From Acidaminobacter sp. (GTDB taxonomy: Bacteria > Bacillota_A > Clostridia > Peptostreptococcales > Acidaminobacteraceae), in NCBI GenBank assembly GCA_009881125.1, contig WXFH01000048.1, forward strand, positions 1-64,000: a stretch of 64,000 nucleotides of DNA. Direction: 5' to 3'. The notes under the pieces are model-generated. The model was not told the origin of the DNA. It made no database searches and saw nothing but the letters and a program-made list of their open reading frames with translations. Positions 43,198 through 53,118 of this stretch are shown here, one piece after another (the stretch's first letter is position 1; each line of letters opens with the position of its first letter). The position numbers were made by a program, and so were the translations under genes.

Positions 43198-43794
43198 ATG
43201 GATAAACAAACACTGCGCGCGGATATTCTTGCGCGACGAGGCAGTCTTTCTGAAGAAGAGCTTGACGCCAAGAGCGCTCAAATACTCGATCAGCTGATTC
43301 ACACGCCACTGCTGGACAACGCCAAAACTGTCATGATCTTCATGGATTTCAAAGATGAAGTCCGCACCGCAGGCATAATTGAGCACTTGTGGAAAACCGG
43401 CAAAACACCGGTGGTGCCTAGAGTCAACAAAAAGGCGGACCGTTTGGATTTGTATTCAATCAAATCCTTCGACGATTTGGTCCGATCCTCTTTCGGAATT
43501 CTTGAGCCCCCAAAAGATCGACTGCCGGACATCGAACCCATAGATCTGGATCTTATCTTGTCCCCGGGTGTCGTTTTTGATGTCATGGGCAACCGGATCG
43601 GGTACGGGGCAGGTTATTACGACAAGCTTCTCCCACACGTTCGCACGGAATGTGTTGTCTGCGGCATAGCGTATGATCTGCAGATTGTCCCCAACGGTCT
43701 AATCCCTGTTGAACCCCACGACATTCCGCTGGATTATCTGATCACCGAACACAGGATTATTAGGACGCCGAACGCGGATTTGAAAGGCAAATAG
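43198..43794 (+). CDS. 5-formyltetrahydrofolate cyclo-ligase
   Basis: Converts 5-formyl-THF to 5,10-methenyl-THF with ATP, recycling a folate store. The 198-residue protein begins with the standard MDKQTLRADILARRGSLS region and carries the ATP-binding block GVVFDVMGNRIGYGAGYYDKLL near residue 122. It is a single gene with its own promoter, GAGGAGG ribosome site and terminator, divergent from ftsE and convergent with the Lon-like gene. Confidence 0.94.
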   Translation: MDKQTLRADILARRGSLSEEELDAKSAQILDQLIHTPLLDNAKTVMIFMDFKDEVRTAGIIEHLWKTGKTPVVPRVNKKADRLDLYSIKSFDDLVRSSFGILEPPKDRLPDIEPIDLDLILSPGVVFDVMGNRIGYGAGYYDKLLPHVRTECVVCGIAYDLQIVPNGLIPVEPHDIPLDYLITEHRIIRTPNADLKGK

Positions 43795-43800
43795 AAATGC

Positions 43801-43853
43801 AAAACAGCCGAAGAAATGGATTAAATACACCCATTTCCTCGGCTGTTTATTTT
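43801..43853. terminator. bidirectional terminator
   Basis: AAACAGCCGAAGAAATGG pairs with CCATTTCCTCGGCTGTTT (one bulge each side), followed by ATTTTTG on the plus strand; A-rich on the opposite side. Confidence 0.88.
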
Positions 43854-43908
43854 TGATATCAGCGTTCAAATGCCACGTTCAGGACTTCCAACCTCAATTG
43901 ACCTGATT

Positions 43909-46533
43909 TTACTTTAAAGACTTGTCCTCTTCGTCTTCTTCGTCCTCATCTTCCACAGGCTCTTCAATGGGCAGCTGACCAGGAATCGGTCCGGGGTCAC
44001 CTTCTCCATCTTCATTAATGTCGTCCTTTCCGCTCCCGCTTCCGTTGCCATTGCCATTAACCGGATCACTGTCTTTCCCATTTCCAGCGCCTTCTTTTTC
44101 CTCATCCTCAGCTTTAATGGCCTTGGATACCCGAAGGGCTTCAAGTTCCGCCGGCGAAGGCTTGATCAGCTCCTGCAGCTTCCGGTTGACGCGGTCATAC
44201 ACGGAATCCTTGGTGTATGAGCCATCCGGATACATAGTGCCAGCTTGAATGCCCGTCAGGATTTCAATACCTTCATCGATGTTATGAACAGAATAGATAT
44301 GGAATGTCCCGGCTTTTACCGCATCAATGATTTCTTCTGACAGCATCAGATTTTTTACATTCTGGTGAGGGATGATGACGCCCTGTTCACCATTTAAGCC
44401 TTTCAGCTTACACACTTTGAAGTAACCGTGAATTTTCTCGTTAACCCCGCCAATAGGTTGAATTTCCCCGCGCTGGTTGACAGAACCTGTAACGGCTACG
44501 GACTGCCGTATAGGAATCTCAGACAAACTGGACAGCAGGGCATACAATTCCGTACTGGAGGCAGAGTCGCCGTCAATGCCCGAATACAGCTGCTCAAAGA
44601 CTATACTGGCTGTCAGGGCCAAAGGCTTATCCTGAGCGAACTTATGACCCAGGTAGCCCGATATGATCATAACCCCTTTGTCATGGATCGCGCCGCTGGT
44701 CCGCGCCTCGCGTTCAATATTGATGATCCCCGCTCTCCCGCGATAAGTTGAAACTGTGATCTTGGTCGGCTTCCCGAACTGATACTGCCCGGAGCCGGTG
44801 ACCGCCAAACCATTGATCTCGCCAATCTTTTCACCGGAGACATCCAGGAGATAGTCCCCGTTCTCAAACATTTCAAGGACCTTTTCTTCAATTTTATTGT
44901 TGCGCTTCTCAATCATTTCCAGCGCAATGTCGACGTGCTTTGACTCGACGATCTCTGCGCCGTCCTCATCTGCCCAACTGTCTGCCTCATAAATTAAGTC
45001 TACCAGTTTGTTCAGATGTGAGCTCAGCTTGTTCTGATCATCCGCCAGCCTCGAGCTCTGCTCAATGACCCGTCCTACCGCGCACCTGCTGAAATGCCTT
45101 AGTCCGTCTTCATGACAATGCTTAGCGATAAACCGCGCGATTTTGTCAATATTGTCCTCATTTCGGTCCATTTCAATATCAAAATCTGCCATAACCTTAA
45201 ACAGTTTTCGAAATTCCTCATCATAATAATACAGCAGCTGGTAGGTATACTGATCCCCAATGAGTATGATCTTGACATCCAGCGGTATTGGCTGAGGTTT
45301 CAATGTTGTTGAGACAATGGCGCCCATTTGACTACCCAGGGACTCAATGGTGATCTCATCATCCAGAAGCGCTCTCATCAGACCCTTCCAGGCGTATGGC
45401 ATTGTCAAAATGTCCTTGGCCAGAACGATCAGGTACCCCCCATTCGCTTCGTGCAGCAAGCCCGGTTTGATCATGGTAAAGTCCGTCTTTAATACCCCGA
45501 GCTCGTTCTTATATTCAATGCCCCCAAGCAAGTTGTAGTACGTCGGATTCGATGCAAAGACAACCGGAGCGTGCTCCTTACCGTCATTGTTCACAAACTG
45601 GTTGATGGCATATCGGTCAAAAAAGGACTCGCTGCTCCTTGGCATAAGTGCCGCCAGAGGGCCCGTTGCCTGTTCCTCGCCGCCATCATTTTTGAATCTT
45701 TCCAAATTCTCCACAATATCATCAATCAAAAAATTCAAATACTGCACAATGGCATCGTTGTCGCGATATTTGTCAAACATCTCAGACAGGTGAAAAGTCG
45801 CGATCCCTCTCCCTGTCTTGGCGTCGAGGTCCAGCATTTTCTGACGGAACTGCTCTTCCGCGCCTCTCAAACGGTTGAAGAGGTCTGAGGTTTCAATGCT
45901 CAGCCTTGCGGACTCGGATTTCAGTTTCTCGAAATCCTCTTCTGTCAGATTTCTATACTCTTCCTCAGTCATAGGCTCATTATTTTTTAACGGGATGCTG
46001 ATCAGCCCCCGTTCATTTTGCGCAAAGCGAAAACCATATTTCTCTCCGATCTCATTGAGTTCATCAATGATGACCTGAGTATTCTCAGAGTACTCCTGAA
46101 GCAATCCCGCGCGGTCATTCTCATAATCTTTTCCAGAAAAAGCGTTAGAGATTTCCTTCTTGAGAAAACTGATTATAAACCCCATGCTCTTAATGAATTC
46201 TTTTCCTTCACCCGGCGGCAGACCAATGGCGATTGGCGTCCGTGCCACTTTGAAGTTGTTGACATACAGCCAGTCCTTTGGCGGTGTTCGAAGTTTTGCA
46301 GCCGCGTCGGAGAGATGGCGAACAAGGCTGTTCCTCCCGGTGCCCCAGCTTCCTCCCACATAAATGTTATAGCCTTTTCTCTTCATTTTGAGTCCAAATT
46401 TAACGGCTTCCACAGCACGGTCCTGACCCATTATAGCTTTTAACGGTTCAAGCTCCTCCGTCGTCTCAAAAGGCAGACAATTCAAATCACAGGCTCTGGT
46501 CAATTGATGCGGTTCCAATTCGTATTTTCTCAT
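43909..46533 (-). CDS. Lon-like ATP-dependent protease (LonC/AAA_32 type)
   Basis: An 874-residue protein. Residues 1-550 carry a divergent ATPase fold: GGSWGTGRNSLVRHL replaces the usual Walker A and LLHEANGGYLIVLAKDIL fits the Walker B region. The C-terminal S16 protease domain has the serine in DGDSASSTELYAL and the lysine in GGVNEKIHGYF. There is no Lon substrate-binding N-domain. The last 65 residues are an acidic Gly/Asn/Asp/Glu tail. GGGAGGAGG lies eight bases before the ATG at 46533. It is monocistronic between terminators. Role in protein quality control is inferred. Confidence 0.92.
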   Translation of the reverse strand: MRKYELEPHQLTRACDLNCLPFETTEELEPLKAIMGQDRAVEAVKFGLKMKRKGYNIYVGGSWGTGRNSLVRHLSDAAAKLRTPPKDWLYVNNFKVARTPIAIGLPPGEGKEFIKSMGFIISFLKKEISNAFSGKDYENDRAGLLQEYSENTQVIIDELNEIGEKYGFRFAQNERGLISIPLKNNEPMTEEEYRNLTEEDFEKLKSESARLSIETSDLFNRLRGAEEQFRQKMLDLDAKTGRGIATFHLSEMFDKYRDNDAIVQYLNFLIDDIVENLERFKNDGGEEQATGPLAALMPRSSESFFDRYAINQFVNNDGKEHAPVVFASNPTYYNLLGGIEYKNELGVLKTDFTMIKPGLLHEANGGYLIVLAKDILTMPYAWKGLMRALLDDEITIESLGSQMGAIVSTTLKPQPIPLDVKIILIGDQYTYQLLYYYDEEFRKLFKVMADFDIEMDRNEDNIDKIARFIAKHCHEDGLRHFSRCAVGRVIEQSSRLADDQNKLSSHLNKLVDLIYEADSWADEDGAEIVESKHVDIALEMIEKRNNKIEEKVLEMFENGDYLLDVSGEKIGEINGLAVTGSGQYQFGKPTKITVSTYRGRAGIINIEREARTSGAIHDKGVMIISGYLGHKFAQDKPLALTASIVFEQLYSGIDGDSASSTELYALLSSLSEIPIRQSVAVTGSVNQRGEIQPIGGVNEKIHGYFKVCKLKGLNGEQGVIIPHQNVKNLMLSEEIIDAVKAGTFHIYSVHNIDEGIEILTGIQAGTMYPDGSYTKDSVYDRVNRKLQELIKPSPAELEALRVSKAIKAEDEEKEGAGNGKDSDPVNGNGNGSGSGKDDINEDGEGDPGPIPGQLPIEEPVEDEDEEDEEDKSLK

Positions 46534-46604
46534 CACTTGTTCCTCCTCCCTTGACATGGTCGTTTATACCCTGCAAAAAAAGACTATAACCTCGAAAATA
46601 AATG

Positions 46605-46661
46605 AAAAAAGAAGTTGGCTCACCGGAGATCGATTTTTTACGTCCCGGCTGCACCAACTTC
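46605..46661 (-). terminator. terminator after the S1-domain gene
   Basis: GAAGTTGG and CCAACTTC arms with a partly paired interior, followed on the minus strand by TTTTTTCATTTATTTT. It lies 19 bases after the S1 gene stop. Confidence 0.82.
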
Positions 46662-46679
46662 CCCGTATTCATTTAACTT

Positions 46680-47855
46680 CTATTTCAAAAAATCTTTGAA
46701 TTTGTCGCCGAACAGATCCCCAAGCGTCGAAGTCGCGCTTGGCGCCTCTTCCTCTTCTTCAACATAAGCGGTATATGCATCCTCATCATTGTCCTGAGCG
46801 GCTTTAATGCTCAGCGAAATGCGCTGCTGCTCTGCGTCAATGCCAAGTATTTTAACTTTGACCTCTTGTCCAACGGACAGAACATCAGAAGGTTTTTCCA
46901 CTCTAGCGTCTGAAATCTGAGAAACGTGAACCAGACCTTCAAGTCCATCCGCGAGCTCCACAAAAGCGCCGAATGGCTGAAGTCTTCTAATAACTCCTGT
47001 TACGATCTCATCCACATGATAATGCTCATTGACTGAGCTCCACGGATTATTTACATAATCTGCTAATCGAAGCGAAATTCTGTGCTTTTCCGGATCGACA
47101 TTAAGGACAGTAACTTTGACTCTGTCTCCAACGGACACAACTTCAGAGGCACTCTTAACGCGCTTCCAGGAAAGCTCGCTCAAATGCACGAGGCCGTCCA
47201 CGCCGCCAATATCAACGAAGGCACCAAAGTCCGCAAGACGTCTGACAACACCCTCTACCGTTTCTCCAGGTTGAAGTGTCTTGTAGATGTCTTCTTCTTT
47301 GAGCGCACGCTGAGCTTCGAGGTACTTTCTGCCCGAAACCACAAAGTCTTTCTTGTTTCTTACTTCAATAGCTACGACATCCATGGTCTCACCGACCACT
47401 TGATTCAGATCTTCGACGCGTTCCAGGCGAACCTGTGATGCCGGCATGAAGAATCGAACACCTTTAAATTTGCCGACGACGCCGCCCTTCACCACTTCGG
47501 TGACCTTTACATGAAGCGGAAGTCCGCTTTCGAGGGACTGGTTGATTTCTTCCCAGACATCGAGCGCCACCGCGCGTTTTCTTGAAAGGACGACATTGCC
47601 TTGCCCGTCGTCTTCCTTAAGTACAACGAACTGCATTTTGGTGCCGACCTGGACGCTCTCAATGGACGAACCATCTTCAAAATCCATTTCACTCTTTGGC
47701 ATCACGCCGTCTGTCATAAGCTCCAGATTGACGACCAGTTCTTCTCCATTGTTGGACATGACTGTGCCCTCAACGCAATCACCCTGGTTCAGACGCGTCA
47801 TCGATTTATCGATATCGCCCATGAGCTCTTCCATTGTCATCTCATTTTCCGTCAT
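46680..47855 (-). CDS. S1-domain RNA-binding protein (short RpsA homolog)
   Basis: A 391-residue protein with four S1 repeats (about residues 20-90, 105-170, 190-260 and 275-345). Typical S1 words are GVVRRLADFGAFVDIGGVDGLVHLSELS split over the third and GVIRRLQPFGAFVEL in the fourth. The first two repeats are more divergent, as in ribosomal protein S1-like proteins of Bacillota, which are not essential for initiation. The C-terminal tail is acidic (EEEEEAPS). AGGGGTGG is six bases before the ATG at 47855. In clostridia this gene is often next to ispH; it is not here. Confidence 0.9.
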   Translation of the reverse strand: MTENEMTMEELMGDIDKSMTRLNQGDCVEGTVMSNNGEELVVNLELMTDGVMPKSEMDFEDGSSIESVQVGTKMQFVVLKEDDGQGNVVLSRKRAVALDVWEEINQSLESGLPLHVKVTEVVKGGVVGKFKGVRFFMPASQVRLERVEDLNQVVGETMDVVAIEVRNKKDFVVSGRKYLEAQRALKEEDIYKTLQPGETVEGVVRRLADFGAFVDIGGVDGLVHLSELSWKRVKSASEVVSVGDRVKVTVLNVDPEKHRISLRLADYVNNPWSSVNEHYHVDEIVTGVIRRLQPFGAFVELADGLEGLVHVSQISDARVEKPSDVLSVGQEVKVKILGIDAEQQRISLSIKAAQDNDEDAYTAYVEEEEEAPSATSTLGDLFGDKFKDFLK

Positions 47856-47960
47856 CAGTTCCACCCCTTGTATCATTCAGAATACTCTTATTATACAGGA
47901 CTTACCCGAATCGGTCAAACGCCCCCGCCGACGTGCAGTCATTTTATTCCATTTTCAAAG

Positions 47961-48012
47961 CAAAAAGAAAGTGCCGCATTGATGCCGGATTACCCGACAC
48001 CCTTTGCGGCAC
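47961..48012 (-). terminator. terminator of the ilv operon
   Basis: GTGCCGCA and TGCGGCAC arms with a CCGGAT/GTCGGG-like interior, then TTTCTTTTTG on the minus strand, 50 bases after the ilvB stop. Confidence 0.85.
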
Positions 48013-48062
48013 CTGACTTGTTGTTTCTTCCATACAATGCTTATTAATTTATCAACCTCAAA

Positions 48063-49754
48063 TTAAAGACTGTCGGCAGGCGGTACCAGGTCCGCTTCTT
48101 CCCAGTCTTCTATGGAGTCTGAGATGGACTTGCCGGGAGGGATGATTGGTAGAACATTGATGTTGGTATTCAGTTCAACGACAATCAAATTGGCTGCCGA
48201 ATCTAAAGCAGCAGCATCCACGGCCTCCGAAAATGCCTCAGGCGTATATACCACTTTTCCCTTTAATCCAAATGCACTGGCCAGTTTCTCAAAATCAATG
48301 ATGTCCTTAATGTCCGTTTCGCTGTAAACCCCGCTCTGGAACATTTTCTGCCATTGTCGGACCATGCCGAGGGCATTGTTTTTGAAGAGAATGATGTCCA
48401 CTTTTATGCCATGCTCTGCCAGGGACGCCAGCTCGTTCATGTTCATCCTGAAGCTGCCGTCACCGGTGATCAGATAAACTTTTTTGTGAGGGCAGGCAAC
48501 TTTAGCGCCTATCGCGGCACCCAGACCGAAGCCCATTGTGCCGAGTCCGCCTGAGGTCACCCAGTTTCTGATGCCCTGAAACTCGAGATACTGGGCTGCC
48601 CACATTTGATGCTGACCGACATCTGTCGCAAAGAGCGTATTTTCATCCATGCGCTCATTCAGTGCGCCAAATACGGTTTGAGGCGTCAAAGCGTATTTAT
48701 TCTTGAATACCGGTTTTTCGTAATTCGAGATTTCCTTCAGCCAGGTTTCATGACGTCGCACGCCCAGTCGTTCTGCGATCTGGCGGATCATGGTTTTGAC
48801 ATCTCCGACCAGCGACAGTGCCACAGGAATATTTTTATCAATTTCAGTCTTGTCGACATCCAGATGAATTATTTTTGCCTGCTGCGCAAACTTGGACGGA
48901 TCTCCGATCACCCGGTCGCTGAATCTCGCGCCTATGGTCAGGATCACATCTGCTTCATTCATCATCCGGTTGGCGATCTTAGAACCGTGCATACCGGCAA
49001 GGCCAAAGGAAAGCAGATGGTTTCTGGGGAAATTTCCAAGGCCCATCAACGTATTGAGCACAGGGGCATCGAGGGATTCCGCCAGCAATTTTAACTCCGG
49101 CTCACTGCCGGACAATCTGACACCTCCGCCGGCATAGATCAGCGGACGCTGGGCTTTTTCGAACAATGCGGCAACCTGATCAAGCTGAGCTTCATCCAGG
49201 CCGTGCAGTGTTTCATGAGTCTTGCGAAGCTCTCTGGACATTTCCGGTGTCCACTCCGAAAGGAAGAAATCTTTCGGAATATCGACGAGCACCGGACCGG
49301 GTCTGCCCGAAACCGCAATTTCCATGGCTTCAATTAAAGTCGGAATCAAATCCTTCATGGAGCGCACCAGCACATTGTGCTTGGTGATGGACATGGTAAT
49401 ACCGGTGATGTCGATCTCCTGGAAGGAATCCAGCCCCAGCAGTCCGCTTGGTACCTGACCTGCGAGAACGACCAACGGAATGGAATCGATAAATGCCGTG
49501 GCAATGCCCGTGACGGTATTTGTCGCGCCCGGTCCTGAAGTCACAAAACAGACACCCACATTTCCGGTGGCTCTTGCATAACCATCGGCCGCATGCACGA
49601 CATGCTGCTCGTGGGTGAGGCGGATATGATGAATTTGATCCTGATATTTATACAGCTCGTGATAGAGCGGTATGACGGCGCCGCCGGGGTAACCGAAGAC
49701 CGTTCCCACGCCAGCGTCAATGAGAGTTTTGATTATAGCTTCCGCGCCATTCAC
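48063..49754 (-). CDS. ilvB: Acetolactate synthase, large (catalytic) subunit
   Basis: TPP- and FAD-dependent condensation of pyruvate with pyruvate or 2-ketobutyrate, first step of valine, leucine and isoleucine synthesis. The 563-residue protein has the catalytic glutamate in LTHEQHVVHAADGYARATG (residue near 49), the Gly-rich SGPGATN, the FAD region and the TPP site GDGSFRMNMNELASL. It is the last gene of the ilvN-ilvC-ilvD-ilvB operon, 12 bases after ilvD, with AGGAGG upstream. The small subunit is encoded first in the operon and is very short. Confidence 0.95.
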   Translation of the reverse strand: MNGAEAIIKTLIDAGVGTVFGYPGGAVIPLYHELYKYQDQIHHIRLTHEQHVVHAADGYARATGNVGVCFVTSGPGATNTVTGIATAFIDSIPLVVLAGQVPSGLLGLDSFQEIDITGITMSITKHNVLVRSMKDLIPTLIEAMEIAVSGRPGPVLVDIPKDFFLSEWTPEMSRELRKTHETLHGLDEAQLDQVAALFEKAQRPLIYAGGGVRLSGSEPELKLLAESLDAPVLNTLMGLGNFPRNHLLSFGLAGMHGSKIANRMMNEADVILTIGARFSDRVIGDPSKFAQQAKIIHLDVDKTEIDKNIPVALSLVGDVKTMIRQIAERLGVRRHETWLKEISNYEKPVFKNKYALTPQTVFGALNERMDENTLFATDVGQHQMWAAQYLEFQGIRNWVTSGGLGTMGFGLGAAIGAKVACPHKKVYLITGDGSFRMNMNELASLAEHGIKVDIILFKNNALGMVRQWQKMFQSGVYSETDIKDIIDFEKLASAFGLKGKVVYTPEAFSEAVDAAALDSAANLIVVELNTNINVLPIIPPGKSISDSIEDWEEADLVPPADSL

Positions 49755-49766
49755 AAGCGGTTCCTC

Positions 49767-51419
49767 CTAACGGCAAATCGCGCCCTTGGATGCAGAGGTG
49801 ACGCTTGCCCTGTATTTTTTGAGATATCCGGTGACCGGTTTTTCCGGAGCAGACCAGTTTGCCTTGCGCGCCTCCCAAACTTCAGGCTCGACGTCGACAT
49901 TCAAGGTGCCTTTGTCGAGGTCAAAGGAGATGGTATCGCCTTCAGCGACAAAAGCGATTGGACCGCCTTCGTAGGCTTCAGGTGAAATGTGGCCAATAGC
50001 GCCGCCACGGGTTGCGCCCGAGAAGCGGCCATCCGTCAGCAATGCCACATGCTCGTCCAGGCCGAGCCCGCTGAGGGTCGAGGTAGGCGCCAGCATTTCG
50101 CGCATGCCCGGGCCGCCCTTTGGACCTTCATAGCGGATGACGATTATATCGCCTTTTTCAATCTTGCCTGAAAGCAGTGCCGCTGTAGCGTTTTCCTCGG
50201 ATTCGAAAACTCTGGCACGCCCTTCAAATTTTCTCATTTTTGGAGAGACTGCCGATTGTTTCACAACTGCGCCTTCCGGCGCAATATTGCCAAACAGGAT
50301 TTTTATGCCGCCCTGCTCAGAATAAGGAGCATCTGTTTTAGCGATGACCTTCCCATCCGGCAATTTGGCTCTTGCGACTCTCGTTTCAAAGGTCCCGTCC
50401 ACCGTTTGCTGGGTTAGATCAAAACGGCCAATTGCCCCAAGGGCTTTGATCACCGTGCTGATGCCGCCGGCATCGTGAAGGTCTTCGATATGGTAAGGGC
50501 CTGCAGGGCTTAATCTGCAGAGGTTTGGTGTTGTTTTGCTGATCTCGTCCACACGCCGGAGATCAAGAATGAAATCAAATTCAGCCGCTATTGCAGTCAA
50601 GTGGAGAATAGTGTTGCTGGAGCCGCCAAGGGCCATATCGACTGCAAGGGCATTTTCAAAGGCTTGCGGTGTCATGATCTGGCTCGGAGTCTTATTCTCC
50701 TGGAACAGGTTCATGACTGCTGCGCCAGCCATCTTCGCAAGTCGCGTGCGATCTGCGTAGACTGCCGGAATAGTGCCGTTTCCAGAGAGTCCCATGCCCA
50801 GAGCCTCTGTAAGGCAGTTCATGGAGTTCGCGGTGAACATACCCGAGCAAGAGCCGCAAGTCGGGCAGGCGCTGTTTTCGAGATCATCGATCTCCTCGTC
50901 GCTCATGCTCCCTTGGGAGTGTCGGCCAACACCTTCGAAAACGGTCGTCAAGTCAGTTACTTTGTCTTTAGTCTTGCCGGCAAGCATCGCGCCGCCGCTG
51001 ACGATGACAGTTGGGATGTCCAGTCTGGCTGCAGCCATCAGGGCCGCAGGTACCGTCTTGTCGCAGTTTGGAATGATGACGAGAGCATCAAAGGCGTGGG
51101 CGATCACCATGGTTTCAATGGAGTCAGCAATCAGTTCACGGCTTGGAAGGCTGTATCTCATGCCTCTGTGTCCCATGGCTATGCCGTCGCATACAGCGAT
51201 GAAAGGCGCAGCAATAGGCATGCCGCCGTTCATCAGAACGCCTTCTTTGACTGCCAGGACCAGCTTGTCGAGGTGTGTATGTCCAGGAACGATTTCGTTA
51301 TGGCCATGAAGAATGCCGACGAGCGGACGCTCGATCTGCTCGTTGGTGAGGCCAAGGGCTTTGAGAAGAGAGCGGTGTGGCGCTCTCTCCACACCGCTCT
51401 TCATAGCGGAGCTCTTCAC
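49767..51419 (-). CDS. ilvD: Dihydroxy-acid dehydratase
   Basis: Fe-S lyase turning dihydroxyisovalerate and dihydroxymethylvalerate into the 2-keto acids. The 550-residue protein shows cluster and metal motifs PNCDKTVPAA (CDK) and CPTCGSCSGMFTANSM. Near the C-terminus TDGRFSG holds the catalytic serine region. The GTG at 51419 has GGAGG nine bases upstream in the end of ilvC; an ATG at 51404 is less likely. Its product 2-ketoisovalerate also feeds PanB. Confidence 0.95.
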   Translation of the reverse strand: MKSSAMKSGVERAPHRSLLKALGLTNEQIERPLVGILHGHNEIVPGHTHLDKLVLAVKEGVLMNGGMPIAAPFIAVCDGIAMGHRGMRYSLPSRELIADSIETMVIAHAFDALVIIPNCDKTVPAALMAAARLDIPTVIVSGGAMLAGKTKDKVTDLTTVFEGVGRHSQGSMSDEEIDDLENSACPTCGSCSGMFTANSMNCLTEALGMGLSGNGTIPAVYADRTRLAKMAGAAVMNLFQENKTPSQIMTPQAFENALAVDMALGGSSNTILHLTAIAAEFDFILDLRRVDEISKTTPNLCRLSPAGPYHIEDLHDAGGISTVIKALGAIGRFDLTQQTVDGTFETRVARAKLPDGKVIAKTDAPYSEQGGIKILFGNIAPEGAVVKQSAVSPKMRKFEGRARVFESEENATAALLSGKIEKGDIIVIRYEGPKGGPGMREMLAPTSTLSGLGLDEHVALLTDGRFSGATRGGAIGHISPEAYEGGPIAFVAEGDTISFDLDKGTLNVDVEPEVWEARKANWSAPEKPVTGYLKKYRASVTSASKGAICR

Positions 51420-51420
51420 T

Positions 51421-52425
51421 TTATTTCACCTCCGACTGTCTGATCCACGACATCATAGAACGCAGATTCTTGCCTGTTTCGACAATCGGGTGCTCAAGTT
51501 CAGCAGCTTTAATTTTATTGAAAATCGGACGGCCTTTTTCGTTTTCTTCGATCCATGCTTTAGCGAATTGGCCGCTTTGGATTTCAGCAAGAACTTTCTT
51601 CATTTCAGCGCGAGCTGCATCGTTAATGATGCGCTTGCCAATCATGTAATCGCCATACTCAGCCGTGTCGCTGACGCTGAAACGCATATTTTCAAAGCCG
51701 CCCTCATAAAGAAGGTCAACGATGAGCTTGAGTTCATGGAGACACTCGAAGTATGCAATTTCCTTTTGATAACCGGCTTCTACGAGTGTGTCAAATCCAG
51801 CTTTGACGAGCTCAGTCGCGCCGCCGCAAAGAACTGCCTGCTCACCAAAGAGGTCTGTTTCAGTTTCTTCTTTGAAAGTCGTCTCAAGAACGCCTGCTCT
51901 TGCAGCGCCAATGCCGGCCGCATAAGCAAGGGCTTTGTCGAGGGCTTTGCCGGTTGCATTCTGGTAAACTGCAACAAGCGCAGGAACGCCGCGACCTTCT
52001 TCGTAGACTCTTCTGACCAGGTGGCCAGGTCCTTTAGGTGCGATCATGAAAACATCAACATCAGCAGGTGGTACAATTTGTCCAAAGTGGATGCTGAAGC
52101 CGTGAGCGAAAACGAGAGATTTCCCGGCTGTGATGTGCTGCGCAATATGCTCGTCATAAACCTTCTTCTGGCGCTCGTCAGGAACGAGAATCATGACAAC
52201 GTTTGCGACACGTGCTGCTTCTGAAACACTGACAGCTTTGAGCCCATCTGACTCAGCGCGCTTGACGGACGGGCTGCCTTCATAGAGACCAACCACGACA
52301 TCAAATCCGCTCTCTTTTAGGTTCATGGCGTGAGCGCGGCCTTGGCTGCCATAGCCAATGACGGCGACTGTTTGACCTGCGAGTGCTTCTTTGGAAATTT
52401 CGTTTTCGTAATACATCTTTGCCAT
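51421..52425 (-). CDS. ilvC: Ketol-acid reductoisomerase, class I
   Basis: Isomerises and reduces acetolactate with magnesium and NAD(P)H. The 334-residue length marks class I. Motifs: [19 protein letters not shown] for the dinucleotide, PKGPGH, and the metal ligands in [12 protein letters not shown] and ECLHELKLI. The specificity loop reads LYEGSPSVK, with an acidic residue in place of the arginine common in NADPH enzymes, so NADH use is possible; this is inference. It lies 18 bases behind ilvN. Confidence 0.96.
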   Translation of the reverse strand: MAKMYYENEISKEALAGQTVAVIGYGSQGRAHAMNLKESGFDVVVGLYEGSPSVKRAESDGLKAVSVSEAARVANVVMILVPDERQKKVYDEHIAQHITAGKSLVFAHGFSIHFGQIVPPADVDVFMIAPKGPGHLVRRVYEEGRGVPALVAVYQNATGKALDKALAYAAGIGAARAGVLETTFKEETETDLFGEQAVLCGGATELVKAGFDTLVEAGYQKEIAYFECLHELKLIVDLLYEGGFENMRFSVSDTAEYGDYMIGKRIINDAARAEMKKVLAEIQSGQFAKAWIEENEKGRPIFNKIKAAELEHPIVETGKNLRSMMSWIRQSEVK

Positions 52426-52443
52426 TTTAATATATCCTCCTTT

Positions 52444-52665
52444 TTATCGAACCCAGCGGACGTCATGGACGCCATAGAGTTTTCTGACATGTTCCAGCGC
52501 ACGGTCTGTTGTTTGGTCCGGCGCATCGAGTGTGATCCAAAGAGCACCTTCGTGCTCTTCCATTTCGACGCCGACGACGTCGAACTCTCTTCTTCTCAAT
52601 GTACTAAGGACGCGAATGAGTCCATCTACACCATGATCGACTTTGGCATGAAGTTTCTTCGTCAT
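52444..52665 (-). CDS. Acetolactate synthase small-subunit-like ACT domain protein
   Basis: Only 73 residues: a single ACT domain (KVDHGVDGLIRVLSTLRRREFDV, split about the turn, then GALWITLDAP). It is the first gene of the ilv operon. It resembles the short IlvM/IlvN regulatory type and lacks the C-terminal domain of full IlvN, so it may give limited valine feedback. AGGAGG is eight bases before the ATG at 52665; a longer frame to 52740 runs into the T-box terminator. Confidence 0.85.
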   Translation of the reverse strand: MTKKLHAKVDHGVDGLIRVLSTLRRREFDVVGVEMEEHEGALWITLDAPDQTTDRALEHVRKLYGVHDVRWVR

Positions 52666-52709
52666 TTTAATAACCTCCTGTCTTATTTTCGTCGGCGTGT
52701 TCCGGGTAT

Positions 52710-52995
52710 AAAAAAAGACCCTCCACCACCACGAGCTCAATCAGCTCGTAGAGATGGGGGATTCCCCATGGTACCACTCTACTTTACGGTTTTAAACCGC
52801 CTCTTCGAATCGGCGCACGACGTCGCGAATTCCAGTCTTTTAACGGGGACAGCCGTACCGGTCTACTGTTAGTTCGAGCCGGAAGCTCCGGAGCGATGTT
52901 CCACCGGCGACCCTTACCCGTCTCACACCAAGTGACGGACTCTCTGAAAGGATCTTGCCGCTGAAGCTCTCCTTCAACGCTCTTATCAGGTATTA
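52710..52995 (-). promoter_or_regulatory. T-box riboswitch, isoleucine specifier, of the ilv operon
   Basis: Minus-strand leader of about 285 bases. Conserved parts: AGAGAGTCCGTCACTTGGTG (stem I start), GGAACATCGCTCCGGAGC with the specifier ATC at 52895-52897 (isoleucine), the T-box sequence AGAGTGGTACCATG near 52767-52780, and a terminator hairpin built on CGAGCT/AGCTCG ending in seven T at 52710-52716. Uncharged tRNA-Ile should pair with specifier and T-box to allow read-through into ilvN. Confidence 0.93.
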
Positions 52996-53000
52996 AATGG

Positions 53001-53029
53001 ATTATACTGAATGAACAATTGATTGTCAA
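53001..53029 (-). promoter_or_regulatory. consensus sigma-A promoter of the ilv operon
   Basis: Perfect TTGACA, 17-base spacer, perfect TATAAT. This is the strongest promoter seen in the window, consistent with control by attenuation. Confidence 0.93.
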
Positions 53030-53118
53030 CACAAGAAAGACGACTTTTTTACAGAATCGTCATAATTTTTTATAAAATTAGCAAAAAAGTGTGTGAAGAT
53101 CGCGATAGGCTTAAGGCC

